Positions 34,787 through 42,834 of a stretch of DNA of 64,000 nt are shown one piece after another; position 1 is the stretch's first letter, and every line of letters begins with the position of its first letter. The stretch lies in the NCBI GenBank assembly GCA_945881915.1, contig CAMCVW010000006.1:61936-125935 (forward strand), written 5' to 3'. The position numbers and the translations under genes are program-made. The notes under the pieces were generated by a model. That model worked only from the letters and a program-made list of their open reading frames with translations. It did not search any database and was not told where the DNA came from. Source of the DNA: Thermoflexus hugenholtzii JAD2. GTDB lineage: Bacteria; Chloroflexota; Chloroflexia; Chloroflexales; Roseiflexaceae.

Positions 34787-35149
34787 CTACGACACGATCC
34801 GTAACATCTCGGCTCGTAGTCGCTCGGGCGAGACAGGTTTGACAAGATGTCTGTGAACTCCACTGTGCTGGCTATCTTGGTTGGCGTCGAGGACGCTGCA
34901 CACCACGATGGGAATATTGCGTGGGCCGCAGTGTGCGCGAACTGCCTGTAAAAATGTATCGCCGAGACCATCAGGTCGATGGGGTTCTATAATGACCATT
35001 CCTATGTCGTGGGTAGCGAATACCTGCATACATTCATTCACGGTATGAGCGGCGAACAGTGTGTAGTGTTCGCAAAGCGTGCGAGTGTAGAGTTGGCGAA
35101 CACCGAGATCATGTTCGATGATCAACAAAGCGCTGCTGCGCGACGACAT
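34787..35149 (-). CDS. Stand-alone response-regulator receiver domain with Glu at the phosphorylation site
   Basis: 120 residues, a single CheY-like fold without output domain. Aligning motifs: acidic N-terminal cluster IIEHD (10-14), beta-3 VIIEPHRPDG (52-61), Ser85 in VVCSVLD, and Lys104 in HLVKP. At the position of the phospho-acceptor Asp there is Glu55, a natural phosphomimic. The protein may therefore be locked in, or biased to, the active form, or be a partner-binding scaffold. I chose ATG 35149 with AAAAGGGG upstream; TTG 35155 would add two residues. It is divergent from the hybrid sensor at 35321 and upstream of the sugar importer. Confidence 0.85.
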   Translation of the reverse strand: MSSRSSALLIIEHDLGVRQLYTRTLCEHYTLFAAHTVNECMQVFATHDIGMVIIEPHRPDGLGDTFLQAVRAHCGPRNIPIVVCSVLDANQDSQHSGVHRHLVKPVSPERLRAEMLRIVS

Positions 35150-35320
35150 GTTCAACCCCTTTTACCAGATACTTTGATATGCTATGCGATAGGTTCCTGT
35201 GACACTTGGAAGATTCGTCACAGAAATGGGAATAATCAACAGAATGAAATATGGACGATTATATTTTTCGCCGGATATGATTGCGCTGTGGCTTTCGGTG
35301 CTGCTGAGGGGTGTACGCGT

Positions 35321-38300
35321 GTGTTGAGTGAACCGCGATATCGGATTGCACTGCAAATAAGCGTCGCTGACCCGTTTTGGGTGCAGGTGCGCGAGACGGT
35401 GTTGCGCCAAGCGAACGCCTACAACTGTGACCTGGTGACTCTGACCACGCCCACCGATGGTATTCGTGAAGTCGCAGATGTCACGCAGATTTACGAAGAA
35501 TTGCGTGTCCAACAGGTGCACGCGCTCATCTGTAACTCGATCGACCGCACGCTCCTGTCACTGCTGTGTATGAGCGGCATCGCAGTTATCGATGCCTCCG
35601 AAAGCACTGTCATTGCGCCACTCTATACGTCGCGCCGCGGCTTATACGATGCTGCCTATGCACTCGGCGAATGGCTTCGCGTCAGAATCGCCGCAAATGC
35701 GACCGTTTTGGTTGTGGGCGGCTTCGACGAAATGGGGCTGTCGCGACTCAGCGGAATTCGTGCTGCTCTCGCCGAGTGCCCACAAATGGACGTCATTCAC
35801 ATTTCGTGCGAGTGGCAGTACCAAGATGGCTACCATGCAGTGACGCAGTGGCTCGCGGACCATCCTGGTGCGCACATTGATGCCGTCTTTGGTCTATCGG
35901 ATTCGCTGGCATTGGGAGGCCGTGATGCTGTGCTCGAAGCATACCCGGCTCGGCCACGTCCACTCGTCTGCGGGATAAATGGTGATCCGTTGGCTTTGGC
36001 AGATATCAGCCGTGGTCGCATGGAGGTGACTATCGAGACGATGCTCGAACCATTCGGCGCTGCAATGCTTGAATTGGTAATCCAAGCAGTAACAACCGGG
36101 AATGTACCAGAGTCGTATGATCCACAACGACGTCTCATCGATGCCAGTAATGTGAGTGATGTCGCACTCGAAAAGCTCATATCACTCGCTGACCTACCGA
36201 CTCGGTTGGTGGGTGTCAATATCCAACGCGAACACGAGCGTGTGCGGCAGTTCGAGACGAGTCTTGCAATAACGCAGCGGGTGGGTGCGATTCTCGACCA
36301 TGGTGAACTCATTGATGAAGTAGCGACGCTTATTCGTCAATACTACGGGTATGATTCCGTGACCCTCTGGCGCTTCGACGCAGACGGTAACTTGACGAGT
36401 TCCGCTGCCAAGAAGGCAATTCTGCGCGGGACTCCTTTGGCTGCCGCACTTGCAGAGGAACGAGCCATATACATCCCTGACACACACATCAGCCTGCGCT
36501 ACGATCAGCATGTGCATGCGGTGGGAACGCGCACGCGTGTGGTGTTGCCGGTACGATTTAACGAAGCAATCACCGGTCTGCTCGATCTACAAAACACAAC
36601 ATTAATTCCCCACGCACGTGGCGAACTCGTCGGCTTGCAGCTCGTCGCCAATCAGATTGGGATTGCACTCCAAAACATCGATTTGTTCCAAGCAGCTCGT
36701 CAAGCACAATTCGTCGCAGAGCAAGCAGATAGCTTCAAAACACGACTGTTGGCCAATGTGAGTCACGAACTGCGCACCCCACTGCATATCATCCTCGGGT
36801 ACAGTCAGCTTCTGGTGACCGACCCAGCGCCGCACGGTGTTACCATCGCTGCCGAGGTTCGCAACGACATCATTACCATACAACGCAGTGCAGAGCATCT
36901 GGTGCTGCTGATCAACGATCTGTTGGATTTATCACGGGCAGAAATCGATGAACTCGTTTTGTTCCCTGAGCAGACCGACATCAAAGCATTGCTCGATGCA
37001 TCGTTCACCGAATTGATGATGACGCTTTCCCGGCCGGGTGTTGTCTGGGAATCTGTTTTCCCCGAACCACTTCCATTGCTGCACGTTGATCCCACCCGGA
37101 TGCGTCAAATACTTGCAAATTTGCTCGGCAATGCAGCAAAATTTACCGCCCACGGATCTATTTCCATTGGTGCGCAACCCGAACCGCCGTATGTCCATAT
37201 TTGGGTGCGAGACACCGGAACCGGTATCTCTGCAGATCAACAAGACGCTATATTTGAACCTTTTGTCTCGATTGCGGGCAACGATTCATCCAATACAGGG
37301 GTGGGATTAGGGCTGGCGATTACCCGTCGTTTGGTGGCGCTCCATCGTGGTATCTTGACGGTCGAAAGTGAGCTCGGCGGTGGAAGCACATTTCATGTGT
37401 ACCTGCCAGTACGCAGCATTACCGGCGATTACGCACTCCCACACAATACGAACCTGCCGTTGGTGGTTGCAGTATTGGGAGAAGATGAGTGGATTCCCTC
37501 AGCCGTAACAACCATGGCCGAGCGTATCGGTGTGCCAATCATCCCGATTACCACGGTCAGTGCACTCAACGAACTCGCGAGCCGGATGTACCCAGAGGCA
37601 CTCATTTGGGACACGAGCCGGTCATTCCGTGACGAACGGTCAGTCATTGATTTTGTGCAGCAGCATCCTGTTTTGGCACGAGTTCCGTTTTTTGTCTACG
37701 ACAGCGCGCAACGCCGGGGAACCCTACCCATTTTGCAGCAGACATTTGACGGTAATCAGCGTTCCAATCCCTTTTCGTATGTGGGGAATCCAGTGCCGGG
37801 GAGTCGGCCACATATCGTCATCGTTGACGACGATCCACGGACACACGACCTCTACCATGACATCATCGCAAATGTCATTCCAGATGCGTTGGTCACATCG
37901 GTCAGTGATGGCAGTTTATTGGCCGACACGCTACAGTCCGTTCCGCTGCCGACGATGTTCATACTTGACTTGGTCATGCCCGGTCAAGACGGCTTCGTGA
38001 ACCTTGCCTGGATTCGCAGTCAACCACACTATGCGCGACTCCCGGTGGTTGTCTTGAGTGGCAAAGTATTGACGCGTACAGAGGTGCAACAGCTCCAATT
38101 CCCACAAACGGTGCTCCGTCCCAAAGTGGGCAATACGTATCTGGGGATGACCGAACTGCTCCAGCAAATTGTCGGTAACGGCCTGGCAAATCCACCCCAT
38201 TTGAGTACTGCAGCACGCCATGCGCTAGCATACATCCAGCAGAATTATGCCGAGCGTTTGAGTCGTGAGCGAATCGCTTCGGAAGCAGGTGTGAGCGAAA

Positions 38301-38557
38301 GTTATCTGACACAAGTTTTTCAAAATGAACTCGGTGTGACACCGTGGACGTATTTGGCGCGGTACCGCATCGCAAAAGCTTGTCATGCGTTGCTGGCTAC
38401 CAACGAAAGCATCACCGATGTGGCTATTTCGGTGGGGTTTGATGATCCAGGATATTTCAGTAAAGTGTTCAGAAACGAAACGGGTGCCACTCCCCGCGAG
38501 TACCGCAGTCGTGGCTTTCAGAACGACGAACACATGCAATTACTCAAACCTGAGTAA
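35321..38557 (+). CDS. Soluble hybrid sensor: sugar-binding-fold domain, GAF, histidine kinase, receivers and AraC regulator
   Basis: 1078 residues from GTG 35321 (GAGGGG 9 nt upstream); the frame open to 34979 overlaps the receiver gene on the other strand. Domains: periplasmic-binding-like fold of LacI/RbsB type (about 5-290), coiled linker and GAF (about 300-455), HisKA with phospho-acceptor His482 in SHELRTPLH, HATPase with N-box GNAAKF (about 602), DTGTGIS (about 630) and GVGLGLA (about 660). A degenerate receiver-like segment (about 707-800) is followed by a true receiver with VDDD and Asp883 in ILDLVMPG, and an AraC double helix-turn-helix (about 965-1065). No signal peptide or membrane helix is visible. 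It probably senses an intracellular sugar and controls the neighbouring importer. Confidence 0.88.
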   Translation: MLSEPRYRIALQISVADPFWVQVRETVLRQANAYNCDLVTLTTPTDGIREVADVTQIYEELRVQQVHALICNSIDRTLLSLLCMSGIAVIDASESTVIAPLYTSRRGLYDAAYALGEWLRVRIAANATVLVVGGFDEMGLSRLSGIRAALAECPQMDVIHISCEWQYQDGYHAVTQWLADHPGAHIDAVFGLSDSLALGGRDAVLEAYPARPRPLVCGINGDPLALADISRGRMEVTIETMLEPFGAAMLELVIQAVTTGNVPESYDPQRRLIDASNVSDVALEKLISLADLPTRLVGVNIQREHERVRQFETSLAITQRVGAILDHGELIDEVATLIRQYYGYDSVTLWRFDADGNLTSSAAKKAILRGTPLAAALAEERAIYIPDTHISLRYDQHVHAVGTRTRVVLPVRFNEAITGLLDLQNTTLIPHARGELVGLQLVANQIGIALQNIDLFQAARQAQFVAEQADSFKTRLLANVSHELRTPLHIILGYSQLLVTDPAPHGVTIAAEVRNDIITIQRSAEHLVLLINDLLDLSRAEIDELVLFPEQTDIKALLDASFTELMMTLSRPGVVWESVFPEPLPLLHVDPTRMRQILANLLGNAAKFTAHGSISIGAQPEPPYVHIWVRDTGTGISADQQDAIFEPFVSIAGNDSSNTGVGLGLAITRRLVALHRGILTVESELGGGSTFHVYLPVRSITGDYALPHNTNLPLVVAVLGEDEWIPSAVTTMAERIGVPIIPITTVSALNELASRMYPEALIWDTSRSFRDERSVIDFVQQHPVLARVPFFVYDSAQRRGTLPILQQTFDGNQRSNPFSYVGNPVPGSRPHIVIVDDDPRTHDLYHDIIANVIPDALVTSVSDGSLLADTLQSVPLPTMFILDLVMPGQDGFVNLAWIRSQPHYARLPVVVLSGKVLTRTEVQQLQFPQTVLRPKVGNTYLGMTELLQQIVGNGLANPPHLSTAARHALAYIQQNYAERLSRERIASEAGVSESYLTQVFQNELGVTPWTYLARYRIAKACHALLATNESITDVAISVGFDDPGYFSKVFRNETGATPREYRSRGFQNDEHMQLLKPE

Positions 38558-38640
38558 AATGAATATTTTCTTGAAGAAACGTCATAGCAATTTGATAATA
38601 GGTAAGATATAATTTACAGATAACTTTCGGGAGCATATGT

Positions 38641-39663
38641 ATGCCAAAGGCGCGAGTCACAATCGAAGACGTTGCCCGTGCGTGCCATGTATCGGTCGCA
38701 ACCGTATCTATGGTTCTGAGTGGCAAACCAGGTATCAACGCGATGACGCGCAAGCGTGTCGCTTCGGTTGCCCAGACTATGGGCTATCAACGCCGCATCC
38801 GTATCAGCGAAAAACCTTTGCGCCGGATTGCGGTGGTCGTCGATCAGACTGAGGATTCCGAAGTCGTCACCTCAGGCTTTGTCCAACGACTCATTGCTGG
38901 TGCGGTCGAAATCATCGAGAAGCTGCGCATTCAATGTGACGTCGAAATGGTCGATCGCTCGATGTCTATCAGTGATGAGCTCTCACGTATCACCCAACGA
39001 CAGTACGATGCTGCGATGGTCATTGGAGCCGAAGCAGACCGCGAATTCAATGCACGGCTCCTCGATTTGGGGATCCCCGTTGTGTTAGTCGGCATGTTCT
39101 CAGATACCCTCTATGCCGATGCAGTCCAGATCAATCACTACAGTTGTATGTACGACTTGGTGACACACATTGTCTCGACTGGGCATCAGCGTATAGGGAT
39201 GATCGGCGGGCAAGATTCATTTATTCCCAACCTGCGCTATCGATACCATGGCTTCCTGCATGCAATGTATGACCACGGACTCGATGCAACCCACATCGTT
39301 CCCTGCACACGTGACACGCAAGATATCCGCTCTGCTGCCGCAGGCCTCCTCGATAGCTACCCCGAGATGACCGCTATCGTCTGCCGTGATGACGTGATTG
39401 CGCGAGTCGTGCTCCAGGTGCTCAAGGAACGCAACATCGCCGTTCCTGGCCGAATGACCGTCACGGGGTTCGGTGACATCACTGCCTCCGTCGATGATGA
39501 AGCATTGACGACGGTACAAATCGATGCACACACGATGGGAATGTTGGCGGTCAATGTGATGATGAATCGCCTCAGAGTACCGGCAATGATGCCCATCACA
39601 GCGGTCATCCACGCGCCCTTGTGTATCCGAGCGACCAGTGGACCCCCACGTCAAACGAGCTGA
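38641..39663 (+). CDS. LacI-family transcriptional regulator
   Basis: 340 residues. N-terminal helix-turn-helix with hinge: TIEDVARACHVSVATVSMVL (7-26), then a ribose-binding-protein-type effector domain (about 62-335). ATG 38641 follows GGAG at 8 nt; a TATAAT (38608-38613) lies upstream. It follows the hybrid sensor on the same strand and precedes the diol dehydratase. Likely a sugar-responsive repressor of a nearby operon; operator not identified. Confidence 0.9.
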   Translation: MPKARVTIEDVARACHVSVATVSMVLSGKPGINAMTRKRVASVAQTMGYQRRIRISEKPLRRIAVVVDQTEDSEVVTSGFVQRLIAGAVEIIEKLRIQCDVEMVDRSMSISDELSRITQRQYDAAMVIGAEADREFNARLLDLGIPVVLVGMFSDTLYADAVQINHYSCMYDLVTHIVSTGHQRIGMIGGQDSFIPNLRYRYHGFLHAMYDHGLDATHIVPCTRDTQDIRSAAAGLLDSYPEMTAIVCRDDVIARVVLQVLKERNIAVPGRMTVTGFGDITASVDDEALTTVQIDAHTMGMLAVNVMMNRLRVPAMMPITAVIHAPLCIRATSGPPRQTS

Positions 39664-39695
39664 TTCGACCATACAGATGCGATATAGCCCCTTGT

Positions 39696-39720
39696 AAACA
39701 CATGCACGCTGCATGTGTTT
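39696..39720 (+). terminator. Weak hairpin after the LacI gene
   Basis: AAACACATGC / GCATGTGTTT with a 5-nt loop, then TGCG. Possible terminator. The rest of the 264-nt gap before the dehydratase gene shows no clear feature except a TATAGT (39886). Confidence 0.5.
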
Positions 39721-39927
39721 TGCGTATTGGCGCAGCTGTTCCATCGTTGTGCGGGTGATGACACGCCCGCAGATCGCTGTGGAATTGCGTACCGTGTATC
39801 AGCCCGAGACGAAAAAGAAAAACGGTGCCGCAACGCGAACATACATACAAAGAAGGCAACGCAGCCACGGAGATTATTTTTTGTGTATAGTAGTCAATAT
39901 CATCCCTTGCACAAAAAGTAGGTCGCC

Positions 39928-42162
39928 ATGTCCAATCTACGGCGATTCCGGGTCCTCGAAGAACGAGACATCAACCGCGAGACATTCGTGGAATCCTGGC
40001 CCGAAGCGGGCTTGATGGTCGCGGATAGTCCATATGACCCTGCACCCTCGCTCCGCATCGAAAACGGCGTGGTCGTCGAACTCGATGGACGTGCCGCCGA
40101 AGATTTTGATACGCTCGATGTGTTCATCGCGCGGCATGGCATCGATCTCGCCGTCGCACCAGAGGCAATGGCACTCGATTCGCTCACCATCGCGCACATG
40201 CTTGCAGACATCAATATTCCACGGGCAGTATTGTTGCGCTTAGCCACCGGCTGTACTCCCGCCAAGCTGGTCGACATCATGCGACACATGAACGTGCTCG
40301 AGATGATGAACGGTCTGGCGAAAATGCGGGTTCGGCGGATTCCAGCCAATCAGGCACATGTCACGAATCGACGTGAAAACCCGGCACTGTTGGCGGCCGA
40401 TGCCGCCGAAGCTGCCTTGCGCGGTTTTGCCGAGCTCGAAACGACGGTCGGTGTAGCCCGGGCTGCTCCATTCAACGCGCTGGCAATCCTCGTCGGTGCG
40501 CAAACTGGCCGTGGTGGCGTGATGACACAGTGCGCCGTCGAAGAATCATTGGGGCTGCGCATCGCCATGAAGGGATTGACCACCTATGCCGAGACCTTAT
40601 CGGTCTATGGCACCGAGCAAGCCTTTATCGATGGTGATGATTCGCCCTGGTCAAAAGCGTTTTTGGCTTCTGCCTATGCATCGCGCGGCGTCAAGGTCCG
40701 CTTCACATCGGGGACGGGTTCTGAAGCATTGATGGGCAGTGCAGAGCAGCGTTCGATGCTCTACCTCGAGGCGCGTTGTCTGTGTGTGACGCGCGGTGCA
40801 GGGAGTCAGGGCGTCCAAAACGGGTCTATCTCGTGTATTGCGTTACCTGAATCGTTGCCCGGTGGTGTGCGTGCGGTCTTGGCCGAAAATCTGATGGCCT
40901 CGATGCTCGGGCTCGAAGTCGCCTCGGGCAACGATGCACTCGCGTCACATTCGGCAATCCGCAAAGCCGCCAAATTGATGCTACAGTTTATTCCGGGCAC
41001 GGATTTTATCTTTTCGGGCTATAGCGCAGTGCCGCGCAAAGACAATATGTTTGGTGGCGGGAACTTCGATTCCGACGACCTCGACGACTATGCGGTGTTG
41101 CAACGCGACATGCAGATTGACGGCGGCACGCGCTCGATAACCGAGCCCGAAGCTGAAGCCATTCGGCGCCGTGGGGCACAGGCAATCCAAGCCGTCTACG
41201 CCGAACTGGGCTTCCCCGCCATTGCTGATGACGAGGTCGAGGCAGCCGTGGTGGCGTATTCGAGTGACGACATGCCCGCGCGCGACATCGTTCCCGACTT
41301 GGCCGCTGCGGATGCATTCCTTGCAGGTGACCGGAGTATGGTCGATGTGGTGGCCGCATTGGCGCGCCGGGGCTATACCGACGTCGCAGAACATCTGCTG
41401 ACGATGGGGCGGCAGCGCCTCGCGGGGGATTATCTACAGCCAGCGGCGATTTTCGGGCGTGATTTTGTGGTGCAGAGTGCCATCAACCAGCCGAATGACT
41501 ATACGGGACCAGGAACGGGGTATCGCGTCGAGGGAGCTCGTTGGGACGAAATGTCCAACATCCACCAAGCCAAATCACCGCGCGACTTCATCGTCGATAG
41601 ACTGGGATCACCCATCGAAAGCCTGGCAGGCTACGGCAACGCCAAACGCGGTGGCAGTACCGAGGTCGTGGTGGCAATCGGACCCGCGTTCGGGCGCATC
41701 ATCACCAAGACAATCGGTGGACTCGATCACGAAGAAGTCCTCAAAGCTGTGCTGACGGGGATCGCCGAAGAGGGCTTGATTGGCCGTATCGTGCGCATCT
41801 GGAGGTCATCAGATTGTGCCGAAATAGGGCATGTCGGTGCCAAATTGAGTGGGTCAGGTGTGTCGATTGGGATCCAATCACGGGGTACGTCGATTATTCA
41901 CCGGGCAGATTTGGCGCGATTGAACAATCTGGAGCTTTTTTCGCAATCACCGAGCATGACGTTGGATACCTACCGAGCTATGGGCCGCAATGCGGCGCGT
42001 TATGCGGCGAGCAGGCTGACGACGCCGGTGCCAGTGTCGGTCGACAACTGGGCGCGTTTGCGATTGATTGTCAAAACGGCGTTGCTGCATCGGCGCGAGA
42101 GTGAAGAAATCCGTGATTTGCCGCCTGAAGCATTGCGCTTCGATTGGGAACCAGAGGTATAG
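39928..42162 (+). CDS. B12-dependent diol/glycerol dehydratase, fused large and medium subunits
   Basis: 744 residues. Residues about 1-515 match the large (PduC/DhaB) subunit: QAHVTN with the active-site His, ELETTVG and VEES acidic positions, FTSGTGSEALMG, and CLCVTRGAGSQGVQNGS. Residues about 535-740 match the medium (PduD) subunit: VVVAIGPAFGRIITKTIGGL, LSGSGVSIGIQSRGTSIIH, LELFSQSPSMTLDTYRAMG. In Klebsiella and Salmonella these are separate proteins. The enzyme converts 1,2-diols or glycerol to aldehydes using adenosylcobalamin. The small subunit starts 1 nt after this stop. No reactivating factor, microcompartment gene or cobalamin riboswitch is seen nearby. Confidence 0.88.
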   Translation: MSNLRRFRVLEERDINRETFVESWPEAGLMVADSPYDPAPSLRIENGVVVELDGRAAEDFDTLDVFIARHGIDLAVAPEAMALDSLTIAHMLADINIPRAVLLRLATGCTPAKLVDIMRHMNVLEMMNGLAKMRVRRIPANQAHVTNRRENPALLAADAAEAALRGFAELETTVGVARAAPFNALAILVGAQTGRGGVMTQCAVEESLGLRIAMKGLTTYAETLSVYGTEQAFIDGDDSPWSKAFLASAYASRGVKVRFTSGTGSEALMGSAEQRSMLYLEARCLCVTRGAGSQGVQNGSISCIALPESLPGGVRAVLAENLMASMLGLEVASGNDALASHSAIRKAAKLMLQFIPGTDFIFSGYSAVPRKDNMFGGGNFDSDDLDDYAVLQRDMQIDGGTRSITEPEAEAIRRRGAQAIQAVYAELGFPAIADDEVEAAVVAYSSDDMPARDIVPDLAAADAFLAGDRSMVDVVAALARRGYTDVAEHLLTMGRQRLAGDYLQPAAIFGRDFVVQSAINQPNDYTGPGTGYRVEGARWDEMSNIHQAKSPRDFIVDRLGSPIESLAGYGNAKRGGSTEVVVAIGPAFGRIITKTIGGLDHEEVLKAVLTGIAEEGLIGRIVRIWRSSDCAEIGHVGAKLSGSGVSIGIQSRGTSIIHRADLARLNNLELFSQSPSMTLDTYRAMGRNAARYAASRLTTPVPVSVDNWARLRLIVKTALLHRRESEEIRDLPPEALRFDWEPEV

Positions 42163-42163
42163 T

Positions 42164-42574
42164 ATGCCGAAATACCCACTCTACGACAACGAGGCGGCTT
42201 CACTCCAAGCAGGCAGTGGCCGTGCGCTCCGCGATGTCACCCTCGCAGCGGTCCTCGATGGATCGATGACGCTCGACGACTTGCAGGTGCATCGCGATGC
42301 ATTAGTGGCACAGGCCGAGATCGCCCGCGCTGCGGGGTATGCCCAACTCGCCGAAAATCTGGAACGCGCCGCAGAGTTGACCGCTGTACCCCGTGGCGAA
42401 ATCATCGAGATGTACAACCTGCTCCGTCCCGGCAGATCACGCCGAGCGGAACTCGATGTGCTCGCAGAACGCCTCGAAGTGCAGTACCAAGCGCCTCGCT
42501 GTGCTGCGCTGGTGCGTGAAGCCGCGGATGTCTACACGGTGCGAGGACTCTTGCGTCACCCTGATGCGCTCTAG
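42164..42574 (+). CDS. Diol/glycerol dehydratase small subunit
   Basis: 136 residues, similar to PduE/DhaE: YPLYDNEAASLQAGSGRALRDVTL at the start resembles the YPL...TPTGK...LTLE layout, and the C-terminal LRPGRSRRAEL and YTVRGLL match the family. ATG 42164 is 1 nt after the stop of the fused subunit, so a longer frame from 42068 is not real. Completes the heteromeric enzyme as two chains instead of three. Confidence 0.87.
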   Translation: MPKYPLYDNEAASLQAGSGRALRDVTLAAVLDGSMTLDDLQVHRDALVAQAEIARAAGYAQLAENLERAAELTAVPRGEIIEMYNLLRPGRSRRAELDVLAERLEVQYQAPRCAALVREAADVYTVRGLLRHPDAL

Positions 42575-42593
42575 CGCACCGATTGCGAAATGG

Positions 42594-42634
42594 ACGCCAT
42601 AACTCATTGGATGAGTTATGGCGTATTGTTTTTC
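42594..42634 (+). terminator. Rho-independent terminator after the dehydratase genes
   Basis: ACGCCATAACTCAT / ATGAGTTATGGCGT with a 3-nt loop and TTGTTTTT tail. Confidence 0.9.
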
Positions 42635-42686
42635 TGGGGTGCAAAGTACAGGAAGTGCAACGCGTATGAACGCAACAAACTCACAA

Positions 42687-42715
42687 TTGACAACAGATAT
42701 GATGAGGGGTAGAAT
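42687..42715 (+). promoter_or_regulatory. Strong sigma-70-type promoter for the Dpp/uronate cluster
   Basis: TTGACA (42687-42692), exactly 17 nt, TAGAAT (42710-42715). It leaves a leader of about 110 nt before ATG 42835. Confidence 0.75.
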
Positions 42716-42834
42716 AAAACAGTCAAATCATCCCTTTATCAACGCCCTATCAGGTCCAATGCGAGTCATCGTACTGTACTGAGGGGAGGCGAAAGGTGAG
42801 GAGCGACGTAGATGATTGTCGAAGGAGACAGAAA

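Noticed and set aside
39664..39927. Cobalamin riboswitch before the B12-dependent dehydratase
   Set aside because: No B12-box-like sequence or extended fold is visible in the 264 nt.
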